DNA of 18,746 nucleotides from the NCBI GenBank assembly GCA_030632465.1, contig DAOVUR010000009.1:1-18746 (forward strand), written 5' to 3'. A program made the translations under genes and the position numbers. The DNA comes from a bacterium. GTDB taxonomy: Bacteria > Verrucomicrobiota > Kiritimatiellia > UBA8416 > CAMZLY01. Below, in pieces: positions 7,465 to 14,830 of this stretch. Position 1 is the stretch's first letter. Each line of letters opens with the position of its first letter. The notes under the pieces were generated by a model. That model was not told the DNA's origin. It did no database searches and saw only the letters and a program-made list of their open reading frames with translations.

Positions 7465-7951
7465 CCATCCCTTTCAACAAAAAGAGTCCCAGCCTACGGT
7501 CCTCAGTAAAAACCTTTCCCGCACAGTTTTTTCACCTTCACGGCTGGAAGGATTCGCTCCGCTCAACCGTTCCAGCCCTACAATTCCCTCTATCTAGCCC
7601 ACCAAACAACTGTAGGGCGGGAACGGTTGTAGACCTTCCCGCCACATAGCGCACCGTTTTCACCCTTCATCCTTTTCCTATAGCGCACAGTAGAGCGATT
7701 CGTGCATTCGTGGCAATCCCTTTCGTAAAGCGCACAGTTTTCAACCTTCATCCAGTAAATCCTGTAGATCCTATCAAAACTTTTTTAGAGCGCACAGTTT
7801 TCAACTGTAGACCGTAGACCGTGGACCGTAGACCTTTTCCCTATAGCGCACCGCTTTACTTTTTATAATTGTCTTATCTGCATATTAGTAATACTCTATG
7901 AGCAAATCAATCTAAATAGATTAAAACAGACAACCACAAAGGACTTCCGCA
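7465..7951. repeat. 487-bp divergent gap filled with the modular repeat family
   Basis: No gene is supported here. In order, the gap holds GTCCTCAGTAAAAA (7499-7512, also at 1098-1111); an inverted copy of the hairpin family with stem GGCTGGAA/TTCCAGCC (7542-7577), whose reverse complement begins GGCTGGAACGGTTGA; the standard hairpin GGCGGGAA/TTCCCGCC (7616-7643); AGCGCAC linkers at 7648, 7682, 7729, 7789 and 7845; the 55-bp block 7730-7784; and 4 x CCGTAGA-type heptamers (7805-7832). CTATAGCGCACCGCTTTA (7841-7858) recurs exactly at 10562-10579. The last ~90 bp are AT-rich and probably carry the pfk promoter; I could not settle on -35/-10 boxes with good spacing. Confidence 0.85.
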
Positions 7952-9214
7952 ATGAAAAATGATTTTATTATAAAAGAGCTAGGCATCAAGTCTCATAAGT
8001 CCCCTTTAAGAGTACGGTCATGGGCACAAGAAGATGTACGTATTCTCATTGATGCAGCTATATCTAGTGATGATGTTGATAAGAAACTAGATACACTTGA
8101 AGTATCTGGACCGCACCGCCGAATATTCTTCGATCCAGCTGATACGCGTGTAGCTATCGTAACCTGTGGCGGACTATGCCCAGGACTGAACGATGTGATC
8201 AGGGCAACCACCATGGTCTTCTGGCATCGCTATGGCGTTAAAGATATCTTGGGCATACGTTATGGCTACGAGGGACTGGTGGAATCTTACGGACACGAAC
8301 CTATAAAGCTTACACCTGAGGTTGTAGAAGATATCCATCAAAAAGGCGGAACCATTCTTGGCTCATCGCGTGGTCAACAAGACACTGGTGAGATTGTTGA
8401 TTATCTTGAAGCCAACAATATCAATATACTTTTCACCGTTGGTGGCGACGGCACACAACGTGCCGCAATGGAGATTGCAGATGAAGTTGAAAAACGCAAA
8501 CTACCAATCTCTGTAATCGGCATTCCAAAAACAATAGATAATGATGTTGCATTTACCGAACGCACCTTCGGCTTCGAAACTGCCGTGGCACTTTGTCAAA
8601 CTCCAATCACATGTGCGCATATGGAAGCAAAAGCCGTACGTAACGGCGTGGGACTCGTTAAGCTTATGGGGCGCGATGCAGGATTTGTAGCCGCCTATGC
8701 GACTCTGGCATCCAGCGACGTGAACCTACTGCTTATTCCGGAAATAGATTTCACCTTAGAAAAGGTAATGGAATTCCTTGAAACAAGACTAGAGAATAAA
8801 AACCATGCGGTAATAATTGTTGCTGAAGGTGCAGGAAAAGATATATTACCATCAGAAGGAAAAGATAAGTCTGGCAATGTTAAATTTGGTGATATTGGCA
8901 TCTTCCTTAAGGACGAGATAAAGAAACATTTCAAGTCCAAGCAGAAAGAGATAAATGTAAAATATATCGATCCATCATATATCATTCGTAGTGCACCTGC
9001 TAATGCTAATGACTCCGTCTTCTGCTTCCAGCTAGCAGGCAATGCTGTACATGCTGCTATGGCCGGCAAGACCGCTATGGTTGTTGGGCTCTGGAATGGT
9101 CAATATGTAAATGTACCAATGGAAAGAACCGTTTCCAGTCGCAAAACAGTAGACCTCGGCGGCCACCTTGCTACCAACCTCCTAGATAATACCGGGCAAC
9201 CGAAATTAGTTTAG
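7952..9214 (+). CDS. 6-phosphofructokinase, long bacterial/trypanosome-like type (probably ATP-dependent)
   Basis: This enzyme phosphorylates fructose 6-phosphate to the 1,6-bisphosphate in glycolysis. The 420 residues exceed the ~320 of E. coli PfkA and match the long PFK group that includes spirochaete, protist and PVC enzymes. Motifs are TCGGLCPGLN (71-80), GGDGT (164-168), PKTIDND (192-198) and MGRDAGF (239-245). In this superfamily Gly at the fourth position of GGDGT indicates ATP use, whereas PPi enzymes carry Asp (GGDDS). Lys in PKTIDND is typical of PPi enzymes but also occurs in ATP-using members such as trypanosomal PFK. The Gly/Lys combination therefore favours ATP without proving it. 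An AAGGA SD lies 9 nt before ATG. The thioredoxin gene follows after 27 bp. Automated annotation often labels such proteins PPi-PFK. Confidence 0.93.
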   Translation: MKNDFIIKELGIKSHKSPLRVRSWAQEDVRILIDAAISSDDVDKKLDTLEVSGPHRRIFFDPADTRVAIVTCGGLCPGLNDVIRATTMVFWHRYGVKDILGIRYGYEGLVESYGHEPIKLTPEVVEDIHQKGGTILGSSRGQQDTGEIVDYLEANNINILFTVGGDGTQRAAMEIADEVEKRKLPISVIGIPKTIDNDVAFTERTFGFETAVALCQTPITCAHMEAKAVRNGVGLVKLMGRDAGFVAAYATLASSDVNLLLIPEIDFTLEKVMEFLETRLENKNHAVIIVAEGAGKDILPSEGKDKSGNVKFGDIGIFLKDEIKKHFKSKQKEINVKYIDPSYIIRSAPANANDSVFCFQLAGNAVHAAMAGKTAMVVGLWNGQYVNVPMERTVSSRKTVDLGGHLATNLLDNTGQPKLV

Positions 9215-9241
9215 CAAAATAAAGCCAGAAACATAATAGAT

Positions 9242-9655
9242 ATGAAAAAACAGAATATTATTATTGTGCTACTACTTATAACAGCAGTGATAGCTGTGTT
9301 AGGGCTTAAGAGTAAAAAGCAACAATTAGCGCAAGCACAAATAAACACTCAAGACATCAGCTCGCATACCACTCTTAATATACCAAAACTGCTTGAACTA
9401 GGATCAGTAACGTGCAAACCATGCAAAATGATGGCACCAATCCTAGAGGAGCTAAAAACAACCTATGCAGGAAAGTTAAATGTAGAATTCATTGATACTA
9501 TCATGCACAGAAATGCTACAGCAAAATATAACATCCGCATTATTCCCACACAAATCTTCTTTGATGAAAATGGTAAAGAGCTATTTAGACATGAAGGCTT
9601 CTTTGCCAAAGAAGACATTCTGGCAAAATGGAAAAAGCTAGGATACAACCTATAG
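9242..9655 (+). CDS. Membrane-anchored thioredoxin-fold protein (CKPC)
   Basis: The protein has 137 residues. A lysine-flanked hydrophobic segment (residues ~5-21) acts as signal anchor or uncleaved signal, so the domain should face the periplasm. The thioredoxin motif is TCKPC with C58 and C61, followed by KMMAPILEEL. The cis-proline is P102 in IIPTQIFF, and the end (EGFFAKEDILAKWKKLGY) is typical of thioredoxin family proteins. Its partner is most likely the CcdA-like protein starting 82 bp downstream, which would supply electrons from the cytoplasm. The pair lies directly upstream of a thioredoxin-dependent arsenate reductase operon. There is no good SD before ATG. It is not a CcmG/ResA call, because no haem-lyase or cytochrome genes are nearby. 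Confidence 0.88.
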   Translation: MKKQNIIIVLLLITAVIAVLGLKSKKQQLAQAQINTQDISSHTTLNIPKLLELGSVTCKPCKMMAPILEELKTTYAGKLNVEFIDTIMHRNATAKYNIRIIPTQIFFDENGKELFRHEGFFAKEDILAKWKKLGYNL

Positions 9656-9737
9656 CTGTTAATAAACATCAATCGTAAATTAGATTCCGCGAGTCTCTAG
9701 GAAATCCGTAATCATAATCAAAAATTGAATATATAAA

Positions 9738-10433
9738 ATGGAACAAATTTTTACACACTTAACTCATGCTGTTAATGGCACACCGCTTATAGCACTAAGC
9801 GCAGCACTTATATGGGGTATACTCAGCCTCCTGCTCAGCCCATGTCACCTTGCCAGCATTCCGCTTATTATAGGATTTATTGATGATCAAGGTAGAACTA
9901 GCACTATGCGGGCATTCCTAAGCTCACTGCTATTTTCGGCCGGAATTCTACTCACCATTGCAATCATAGGCGTGATCACTGCGGCAGCCGGAAGAATGAT
10001 TGGGGATATAGGGCAGTACGGTAACTATATTGTAGCTCTTGTATTCTTTATAGTCGGACTACATCTATTAGGGGTGATTCCATCGCCATGGAGTAGTCCT
10101 GAAAAGATCGGCATAAAGCGTAAAGGTTTCTTTGCCGCCTTTTTATTAGGTCTTATTTTCGGGATAGCACTTGGTCCATGCACCTTCGCTTATATGGCAC
10201 CAATACTAAGCATAACCTTCAAACTAAGTGCAGAACAGCCGATATATGCAAGCAGCTTGCTGATCATCTACGGTATTGGCCACTGCCTAGTAATTATCAT
10301 TGCCGGTACCGCAACCGAATTAGTACAAAAATACCTACACTGGAATGAAACTTCTAAAGGCTCATTAATTCTCAAGAGAATATGCGGCATCCTCATTATC
10401 CTTGGCGGCTTATACATGCTATATATCGCATGA
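9738..10433 (+). CDS. CcdA/DsbD-like transmembrane electron carrier
   Basis: The 231-residue membrane protein has about six hydrophobic segments. It carries the two conserved Cys-Pro-neighbour motifs of the CcdA/DsbD transmembrane family: LLSPCHLASIP (C36) and ALGPCTFAYMAP (C148). Pro-Cys in segments 1 and 4 is the diagnostic arrangement. Members take electrons from cytoplasmic thioredoxin and pass them across the membrane to periplasmic thioredoxin-like acceptors. The preceding gene supplies such an acceptor. There is no SD before the ATG. The 242-bp gap downstream contains the arsR promoter, so the ars genes need not be cotranscribed with it. The exact acceptor cannot be inferred beyond proximity. 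Confidence 0.9.
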   Translation: MEQIFTHLTHAVNGTPLIALSAALIWGILSLLLSPCHLASIPLIIGFIDDQGRTSTMRAFLSSLLFSAGILLTIAIIGVITAAAGRMIGDIGQYGNYIVALVFFIVGLHLLGVIPSPWSSPEKIGIKRKGFFAAFLLGLIFGIALGPCTFAYMAPILSITFKLSAEQPIYASSLLIIYGIGHCLVIIIAGTATELVQKYLHWNETSKGSLILKRICGILIILGGLYMLYIA

Positions 10434-10561
10434 CCATGTCATTTTTCGTTAATTAGGCAAGTGGGAGATAAGGTATCGCATTTATAGGCAACTTTAGCTC
10501 ATAAAACTGCTATTTATCTTTCTTTCGTACATTTCGCGTATTTCGTAGTTAACAATATTTA

Positions 10562-10579
10562 CTATAGCGCACCGCTTTA
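10562..10579 (+). repeat. Isolated copy of the AGCGCAC linker repeat
   Basis: CTATAGCGCACCGCTTTA is identical to 7841-7858. It sits between ccdA and arsR, upstream of the arsR promoter, and lacks the hairpin and heptamer modules seen elsewhere. Confidence 0.7.
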
Positions 10580-10616
10580 TTCGCCGAGTTCCTCATTCGT
10601 TGCTCAAATTTTTCTA

Positions 10617-10646
10617 TTGACTTCCATACCTTATATATTCTATATT
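10617..10646 (+). promoter_or_regulatory. Putative sigma70-type promoter of the arsR-arsC-acr3 operon
   Basis: TTGACT (10617-10622) and TATATT (10641-10646) are separated by 18 nt; shifting one base gives CTATAT with 17 nt. Transcription would start near 10653, some 23 nt before the arsR ATG, leaving room for the AGGAG SD. Confidence 0.55.
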
Positions 10647-10662
10647 TCGCCATGTAACGAAA
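10645..10662. promoter_or_regulatory. Candidate ArsR operator
   Basis: The inverted repeat TTTCG-N8-CGAAA overlaps the -10 box and the predicted transcription start. Repressors of the ArsR family commonly bind short inverted repeats over the promoter of their own operon. The arms are only 5 bp, so this rests on position more than on strength. Confidence 0.45.
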
Positions 10663-10675
10663 CACAGGAGAGATC

Positions 10676-11032
10676 ATGTTTGATTTTATGACAGCGACAA
10701 AAGCGATATCTGACCATAACAGAGTCAGGATCCTATCAATTCTTCAGGAACGTGAACTATGTGTATGCCAGATTATCAAGATGCTTAAGCTGGCACCATC
10801 CACAGTATCCAAACATCTATTTATTCTTCGTCAGGCACGCCTTATCGAAGACCGAAAAGAAGGACGATGGATGCACTATCGTCTACCTGACAATCCTACT
10901 GATCTTACAGAAAATATACTCGCACTAATACAAGACTCGCTTAAAAACGATGAGCAGATAGAGAGTGATAATAAACTTATTAAAGAGATCCTTTCTGTAA
11001 GTAAGGAGGAATTATGCCAAACCCAAAACTAA
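10676..11032 (+). CDS. arsR: ArsR family metalloregulator (arsenic type)
   Basis: This 118-residue winged-helix repressor would release DNA on binding As(III). The arsenic site motif is ELCVCQI (27-33; C29 and C31), close to the classic ELCVCDL. The recognition helix is APSTVSKHLFILRQARLI (40-57), followed by the wing REGRW-like KEGRWMHYRL. The C-terminal ~40 residues are polar and helical and add Cys114. An AGGAG SD is 6 nt before ATG. The 3' end overlaps arsC by 19 bp (11014-11032), indicating translational coupling. It should repress its own operon, with a candidate operator immediately upstream. Confidence 0.94.
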   Translation: MFDFMTATKAISDHNRVRILSILQERELCVCQIIKMLKLAPSTVSKHLFILRQARLIEDRKEGRWMHYRLPDNPTDLTENILALIQDSLKNDEQIESDNKLIKEILSVSKEELCQTQN

Positions 11033-11478
11033 AGATTCTTTTTCTCTGCACTGGTAATTCCTGTCGCAGTCAGATGGCAGAAGGATTAGCCCGCGCTTTT
11101 AAAAGTGATATTATCGAAGCCTACTCTGCCGGTATCGAGACTCACGGACTGAACCCCAATGCCGTAAAAGTTATGGCCGAGATTGAGATAGATATTTCAA
11201 ATCATAAATCAGAATGCGTTGATGATTTATTAGATATCGATTTCGACTATGTTGTCACCGTCTGCGGACACGCACACGAAACCTGCCCTATTTTTCCAGG
11301 CAAAGCCAAAGTAATCCACGTCGGCTTCGACGACCCGCCAGCTCTCGCAAAACAACTAGCAGAACATGGCGCAAGCAAAGATGAGCAACTGGAGTGCTAC
11401 CGCCGTGTCCGTGATGAGATCCGTACTTTCGTTGAGAATCTTCCCGCCCCCTTAGGTAGCGCAATCTATCCAAAATAG
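11014..11478 (+). CDS. arsC: Arsenate reductase, thioredoxin-coupled low-molecular-weight phosphatase type
   Basis: It reduces arsenate to arsenite for export. It has 154 residues, slightly longer than the S. aureus type. The P-loop is CTGNSCR (C12, R18), and the redox pair is C84 and C91 in VTVCGHAHETCP, matching Cys10, Cys82 and Cys89 of S. aureus pI258 ArsC. The GFDDPP motif (104-109) is the family's catalytic Asp loop. This type is regenerated by thioredoxin rather than glutaredoxin. AGGAG within the arsR end drives its start; it overlaps arsR by 19 bp and is followed by acr3 after 32 bp. It is unrelated to the glutaredoxin-type ArsC of E. coli. Confidence 0.95.
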   Translation: MPNPKLKILFLCTGNSCRSQMAEGLARAFKSDIIEAYSAGIETHGLNPNAVKVMAEIEIDISNHKSECVDDLLDIDFDYVVTVCGHAHETCPIFPGKAKVIHVGFDDPPALAKQLAEHGASKDEQLECYRRVRDEIRTFVENLPAPLGSAIYPK

Positions 11479-11510
11479 ATACGTTCATAAAATAATAAGA
11501 GAAACCGATA

Positions 11511-12566
11511 ATGAACAAGAAACAAAAACAGAATTCCGGCATAAGCTTTTTCGAGAAGTATCTAACCATCTGGGTAGCTCTTTGTATGGGTGCTGGTATC
11601 CTGATCGGAAAATTCATTCCTGCAATTCCTACAATGCTTGGCAAACTAGAATATGCAAAAGTTTCAATTCCCGTGGCAGTCTTAATTTGGCTCATGATCT
11701 ATCCAATGATGATGAAGGTGGATTTCAAGAGTGTGAAAAATGTGGGTGAAAATCCTAAAGGGCTCTTTATCACCTGGATTACCAACTGGTTAATTAAACC
11801 TTTCACAATGTTCGGAATCGCTTGGTTATTCTTTTACGTCATCTTCAAAAACCTTATTCCAGCAGACTTAGCAAAAGACTACTTAGCCGGTGCCGTACTA
11901 CTAGGAGCAGCACCATGCACAGCAATGGTATTTGTATGGAGTCATCTAACCAAAGGGGATCCAGCCTATACTGTGATACAAGTTGCCACTAACGATCTAA
12001 TAATACTATTTGCTTTTGTACCAATAGTTAAATTCCTTCTCGGTATTAATGATGTCTTTGTTCCTTGGGACACTCTATTTCTATCGGTGGCTCTCTTTGT
12101 AGTTGTTCCATTAATAGGCGGTGCTGTAACGCGAGGACACATGATTAAAACAAAAGGTGAAAGCTATTTTAAAAATACTTTTCTGCCGAAATTCGACAAC
12201 ATAACCATTATCGGTTTATTGCTTACTCTAGTCATTATTTTCTCTTTTCAGGGGAAAACTATTCTAGACAATCCTCTACATATTGGCCTGATTGCCATTC
12301 CTCTTATCATACAGACCGTACTTATATTTTTCATTGCTTACCTAGCCGCCAGAGCATTCAAGCTACCGCATAATGTAGCCGCGCCAGCAGGCATGATCGG
12401 CGCCTCCAACTTTTTTGAACTAGCCGTAGCAGTTGCTATTGCACTGTTTGGTACCACATCACCAGTTGCCCTTGCTACCATTGTTGGAGTATTGGTAGAG
12501 GTTCCTGTCATGCTACTGCTAGTAGGATTTGCAAACCGAACAACTGACTGGTTTCAAAGAAATTAA
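11511..12566 (+). CDS. acr3: Arsenite efflux permease of the ACR3 family
   Basis: It exports arsenite from the cytoplasm. The protein has 351 residues with about ten hydrophobic segments, the normal ACR3 size (ArsB would be ~430). The signature LGAAPCTAMVFVWSHL contains C136, the conserved As-binding cysteine of the family. TNDLIILFAFVPIVKFLLG and the late SNFFELAVAVAIALFG with its conserved Glu are also typical. The start ATG has only a weak purine tract (AAGAGA). It is the last gene of the arsR-arsC-acr3 operon. No arsenite methyltransferase or ArsA-type ATPase is nearby. The downstream DUF3604 gene converges on it. Confidence 0.95.
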   Translation: MNKKQKQNSGISFFEKYLTIWVALCMGAGILIGKFIPAIPTMLGKLEYAKVSIPVAVLIWLMIYPMMMKVDFKSVKNVGENPKGLFITWITNWLIKPFTMFGIAWLFFYVIFKNLIPADLAKDYLAGAVLLGAAPCTAMVFVWSHLTKGDPAYTVIQVATNDLIILFAFVPIVKFLLGINDVFVPWDTLFLSVALFVVVPLIGGAVTRGHMIKTKGESYFKNTFLPKFDNITIIGLLLTLVIIFSFQGKTILDNPLHIGLIAIPLIIQTVLIFFIAYLAARAFKLPHNVAAPAGMIGASNFFELAVAVAIALFGTTSPVALATIVGVLVEVPVMLLLVGFANRTTDWFQRN

Positions 12567-12668
12567 CTGAAGTATAACAAAAAACTAATAACCATCCGAA
12601 CGGCACCGTAGAGTAAGAAACCATGTTGCTCCTGCCTGTCGTGAGCATGCCAAATCGGTTAACCCAGT

Positions 12669-14750
12669 CTAAGATCTTTCTTTGACTACATAAACAGGAC
12701 TGCTCCAAGCAATATGTCCATCCTGTTGCATTACTTTTATGTAAATTGGATTATCCATATCTCTCAACTCTTCTAATGCAAAACTAAAATCAAATTTACA
12801 ATCGCTTTTTCGAGGCAGGCGATAAATTTCCAACTGTTTCATCAACCCACCCGCACTATACACTAAGCTCTCTAAACCAACTGACGTTAACTCCACATCA
12901 CAATCAATCTGATTAGTTCTTACTTGCAAGTTACCGATGGTAGAATTTTCTAGCTCAACAATTAACCCAGCGATGCCACCTGTGGTTATGGATTCCCAAT
13001 ATATTTCATCGGGCTCGGCCTGATTTGGCTGAGAATCAGGATTCCAGAAATTCACTGGTCTAAAGGACTTTATTTTGTTGCCGTGAGTTTTTAGTACACC
13101 ATCCCAACTGCTGATTCTATCACGCCCCTTCACTTCTGCGCCTGACCAGATGATTTTTATCTCATTACCTAAATCGGCTTTATTATAAGGACGCATTATC
13201 TTGATGACTTCAGATCCATTGTGGATTTCCACATAATCGATCGGAGCTGTACCGCTAATTTCCACATTCAATGTAGCAGCTTGAGCCTCTATAACATCAC
13301 CCATGATAGCTTTTCGTCCGTCTTCTGTAATAATCTCGAGATTCATCAGGAGCCGGTTACCGGTAGTCGCATAAAAATGCCTATCTTTCATCGCCGTAAA
13401 AATGCTATCTCGATCAAGTGTTTCTGCCAACACACAGGTCAGACCACCATAAGAACCGAATTTATTTGCTCCCGGATAGCTTGCGCCAGGACGGCATTTA
13501 TGTCCATCTGAGTTAGCACAAATACCTATGCGATAACCGTGTTTAAAAGCATCATCAACAAGCCACTCAAAAGTCCCCCAAGCTGAATGTATTTCCATAG
13601 CTACTTCAATATCATCTGTATGCATCGCGACATCAGCATAACGACCACCAACATGCGCAAATGCGAATGACTCTGGAGCTTTCAAGCGCTTAAACAAATC
13701 ATTGGCAGTCGGTGCTACTGGGTATTTAGAATATTCGTCAGGAAGAAGATCATGACTACTACGGTAAATGGGGCCGCCTTCCTCTTTATGGTAAACATTT
13801 CGATCCCCGCCCAGCGGAGTGTTTCCGCTCCATTCATAACCAGGAAAGCATACGAATCTACCAGGCTCATTATATCCCTTGGTTGTCTGATTGATTTTAT
13901 CCCAAAACTCATCAGTGACCTGAAAATCATTACCTTGATGAGCGGCAATATCTACCATTGAGTAATCTCGAGCATAACTAAAATACTCGTCAACCGAATT
14001 AGTACCAATAGTTTCTTCGCTTTGACCATGGAATTCCGCCCACCAATGCGAAATGGTAGAGACTTCATTCCATACATTAATAGGATTGGATACAGCCTTT
14101 AGTCCAGTATCTTGATCCACGCATTCCACCGTGTGAATACCACATTCTTTCAAGCCGGACTGTGCGCAGGCAATTGCTTTATCAACAGCATTTCCCCAGC
14201 GGTCTTCCAAACGCAGATAGGCGGTGAATGCAATGTTTTTTTGAACTTGGCTGGGTGCCACACAAACAGCTTTAACAGCTTTACCTGAAACGATTTTTAT
14301 AGTAGGAGAATCTGGAAGTTCCTTGAATTGATATGTAGCGAATGGATCGACCAGAGTCTTGAATTCAAAAGTATCTTCACAAAAAGTCTGTATGCGCCAG
14401 CCGGGTGAGCCCTGTGATGTATCTCCAAAGACCACCTCAAGCTTGTCACCTACATCAAGGAACCCACCTCTGATTTTAAGGTAGAGAGCCTTTCCCCAGG
14501 GACGCGTATTCCCTTTGGGGTCCCAGCGTGGCTCTATGCGGCAATCTGCCTCTGTTGAAACAGAACAAAAATTGGCTTTTGAAGGATCATCAAATTGCGG
14601 CGTACCGAAGTCTCCAGCAAAACGGAAAACAATCTTAATGTAACCGCTGTCGTCTATTGCGTGCCCAGCTTGAAAGCTGTAAACAATCGTTTGAAGTGAT
14701 CCCGCCTCAAGCGGCTGGTCAATCTTAATACTTGCTTTTCCTATGTTCAT
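12669..14750 (-). CDS. DUF3604-type protein with PHP-like metallohydrolase domain
   Basis: The protein has 693 residues and no signal peptide, so it is presumably cytoplasmic. The first ~225 residues are beta-rich, without a recognised motif. The central part (230-470) resembles DUF3604/CehA-like PHP metallohydrolases: WWAEFHGQSEE (H241), DIAAHQGND (H271), CFPGYEWSG (E306), FAFAHVGG (H366), MEIHSAWG (H388), ANSDGH (D415, H417) and DRHFYATTGNRLLMNLEI (457-474). The His/Asp set suits a polynuclear metal site, although the usual DLHxH start is replaced by EFHGQ. The C-terminal ~200 residues are again beta-rich. Reactions in this family are mostly unknown, with phosphoesterase or amide/ester hydrolase activity suspected. 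An AAGGA SD precedes the ATG. No neighbour indicates the substrate. Family placement is likely; function is open. Confidence 0.78.
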   Translation of the reverse strand: MNIGKASIKIDQPLEAGSLQTIVYSFQAGHAIDDSGYIKIVFRFAGDFGTPQFDDPSKANFCSVSTEADCRIEPRWDPKGNTRPWGKALYLKIRGGFLDVGDKLEVVFGDTSQGSPGWRIQTFCEDTFEFKTLVDPFATYQFKELPDSPTIKIVSGKAVKAVCVAPSQVQKNIAFTAYLRLEDRWGNAVDKAIACAQSGLKECGIHTVECVDQDTGLKAVSNPINVWNEVSTISHWWAEFHGQSEETIGTNSVDEYFSYARDYSMVDIAAHQGNDFQVTDEFWDKINQTTKGYNEPGRFVCFPGYEWSGNTPLGGDRNVYHKEEGGPIYRSSHDLLPDEYSKYPVAPTANDLFKRLKAPESFAFAHVGGRYADVAMHTDDIEVAMEIHSAWGTFEWLVDDAFKHGYRIGICANSDGHKCRPGASYPGANKFGSYGGLTCVLAETLDRDSIFTAMKDRHFYATTGNRLLMNLEIITEDGRKAIMGDVIEAQAATLNVEISGTAPIDYVEIHNGSEVIKIMRPYNKADLGNEIKIIWSGAEVKGRDRISSWDGVLKTHGNKIKSFRPVNFWNPDSQPNQAEPDEIYWESITTGGIAGLIVELENSTIGNLQVRTNQIDCDVELTSVGLESLVYSAGGLMKQLEIYRLPRKSDCKFDFSFALEELRDMDNPIYIKVMQQDGHIAWSSPVYVVKERS

Positions 14751-14830
14751 TTTCTAAGTCCTTTCGGGAATGCCCCATTGTTTATGCCTTACCAGCGTCT
14801 TTCACCCTTATCACTTTACTATTCCACCTT

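Noticed and set aside
11288..11695. 135-codon minus-strand frame across arsC and acr3
   Set aside because: It is antisense to two clearly identified genes and spans their gap; no domain.
12590..12660. Bidirectional terminator between acr3 and the DUF3604 gene (TGCTC/GAGCA)
   Set aside because: The stem is only 5 bp with a 10-nt loop and no T-tract; too weak to list.
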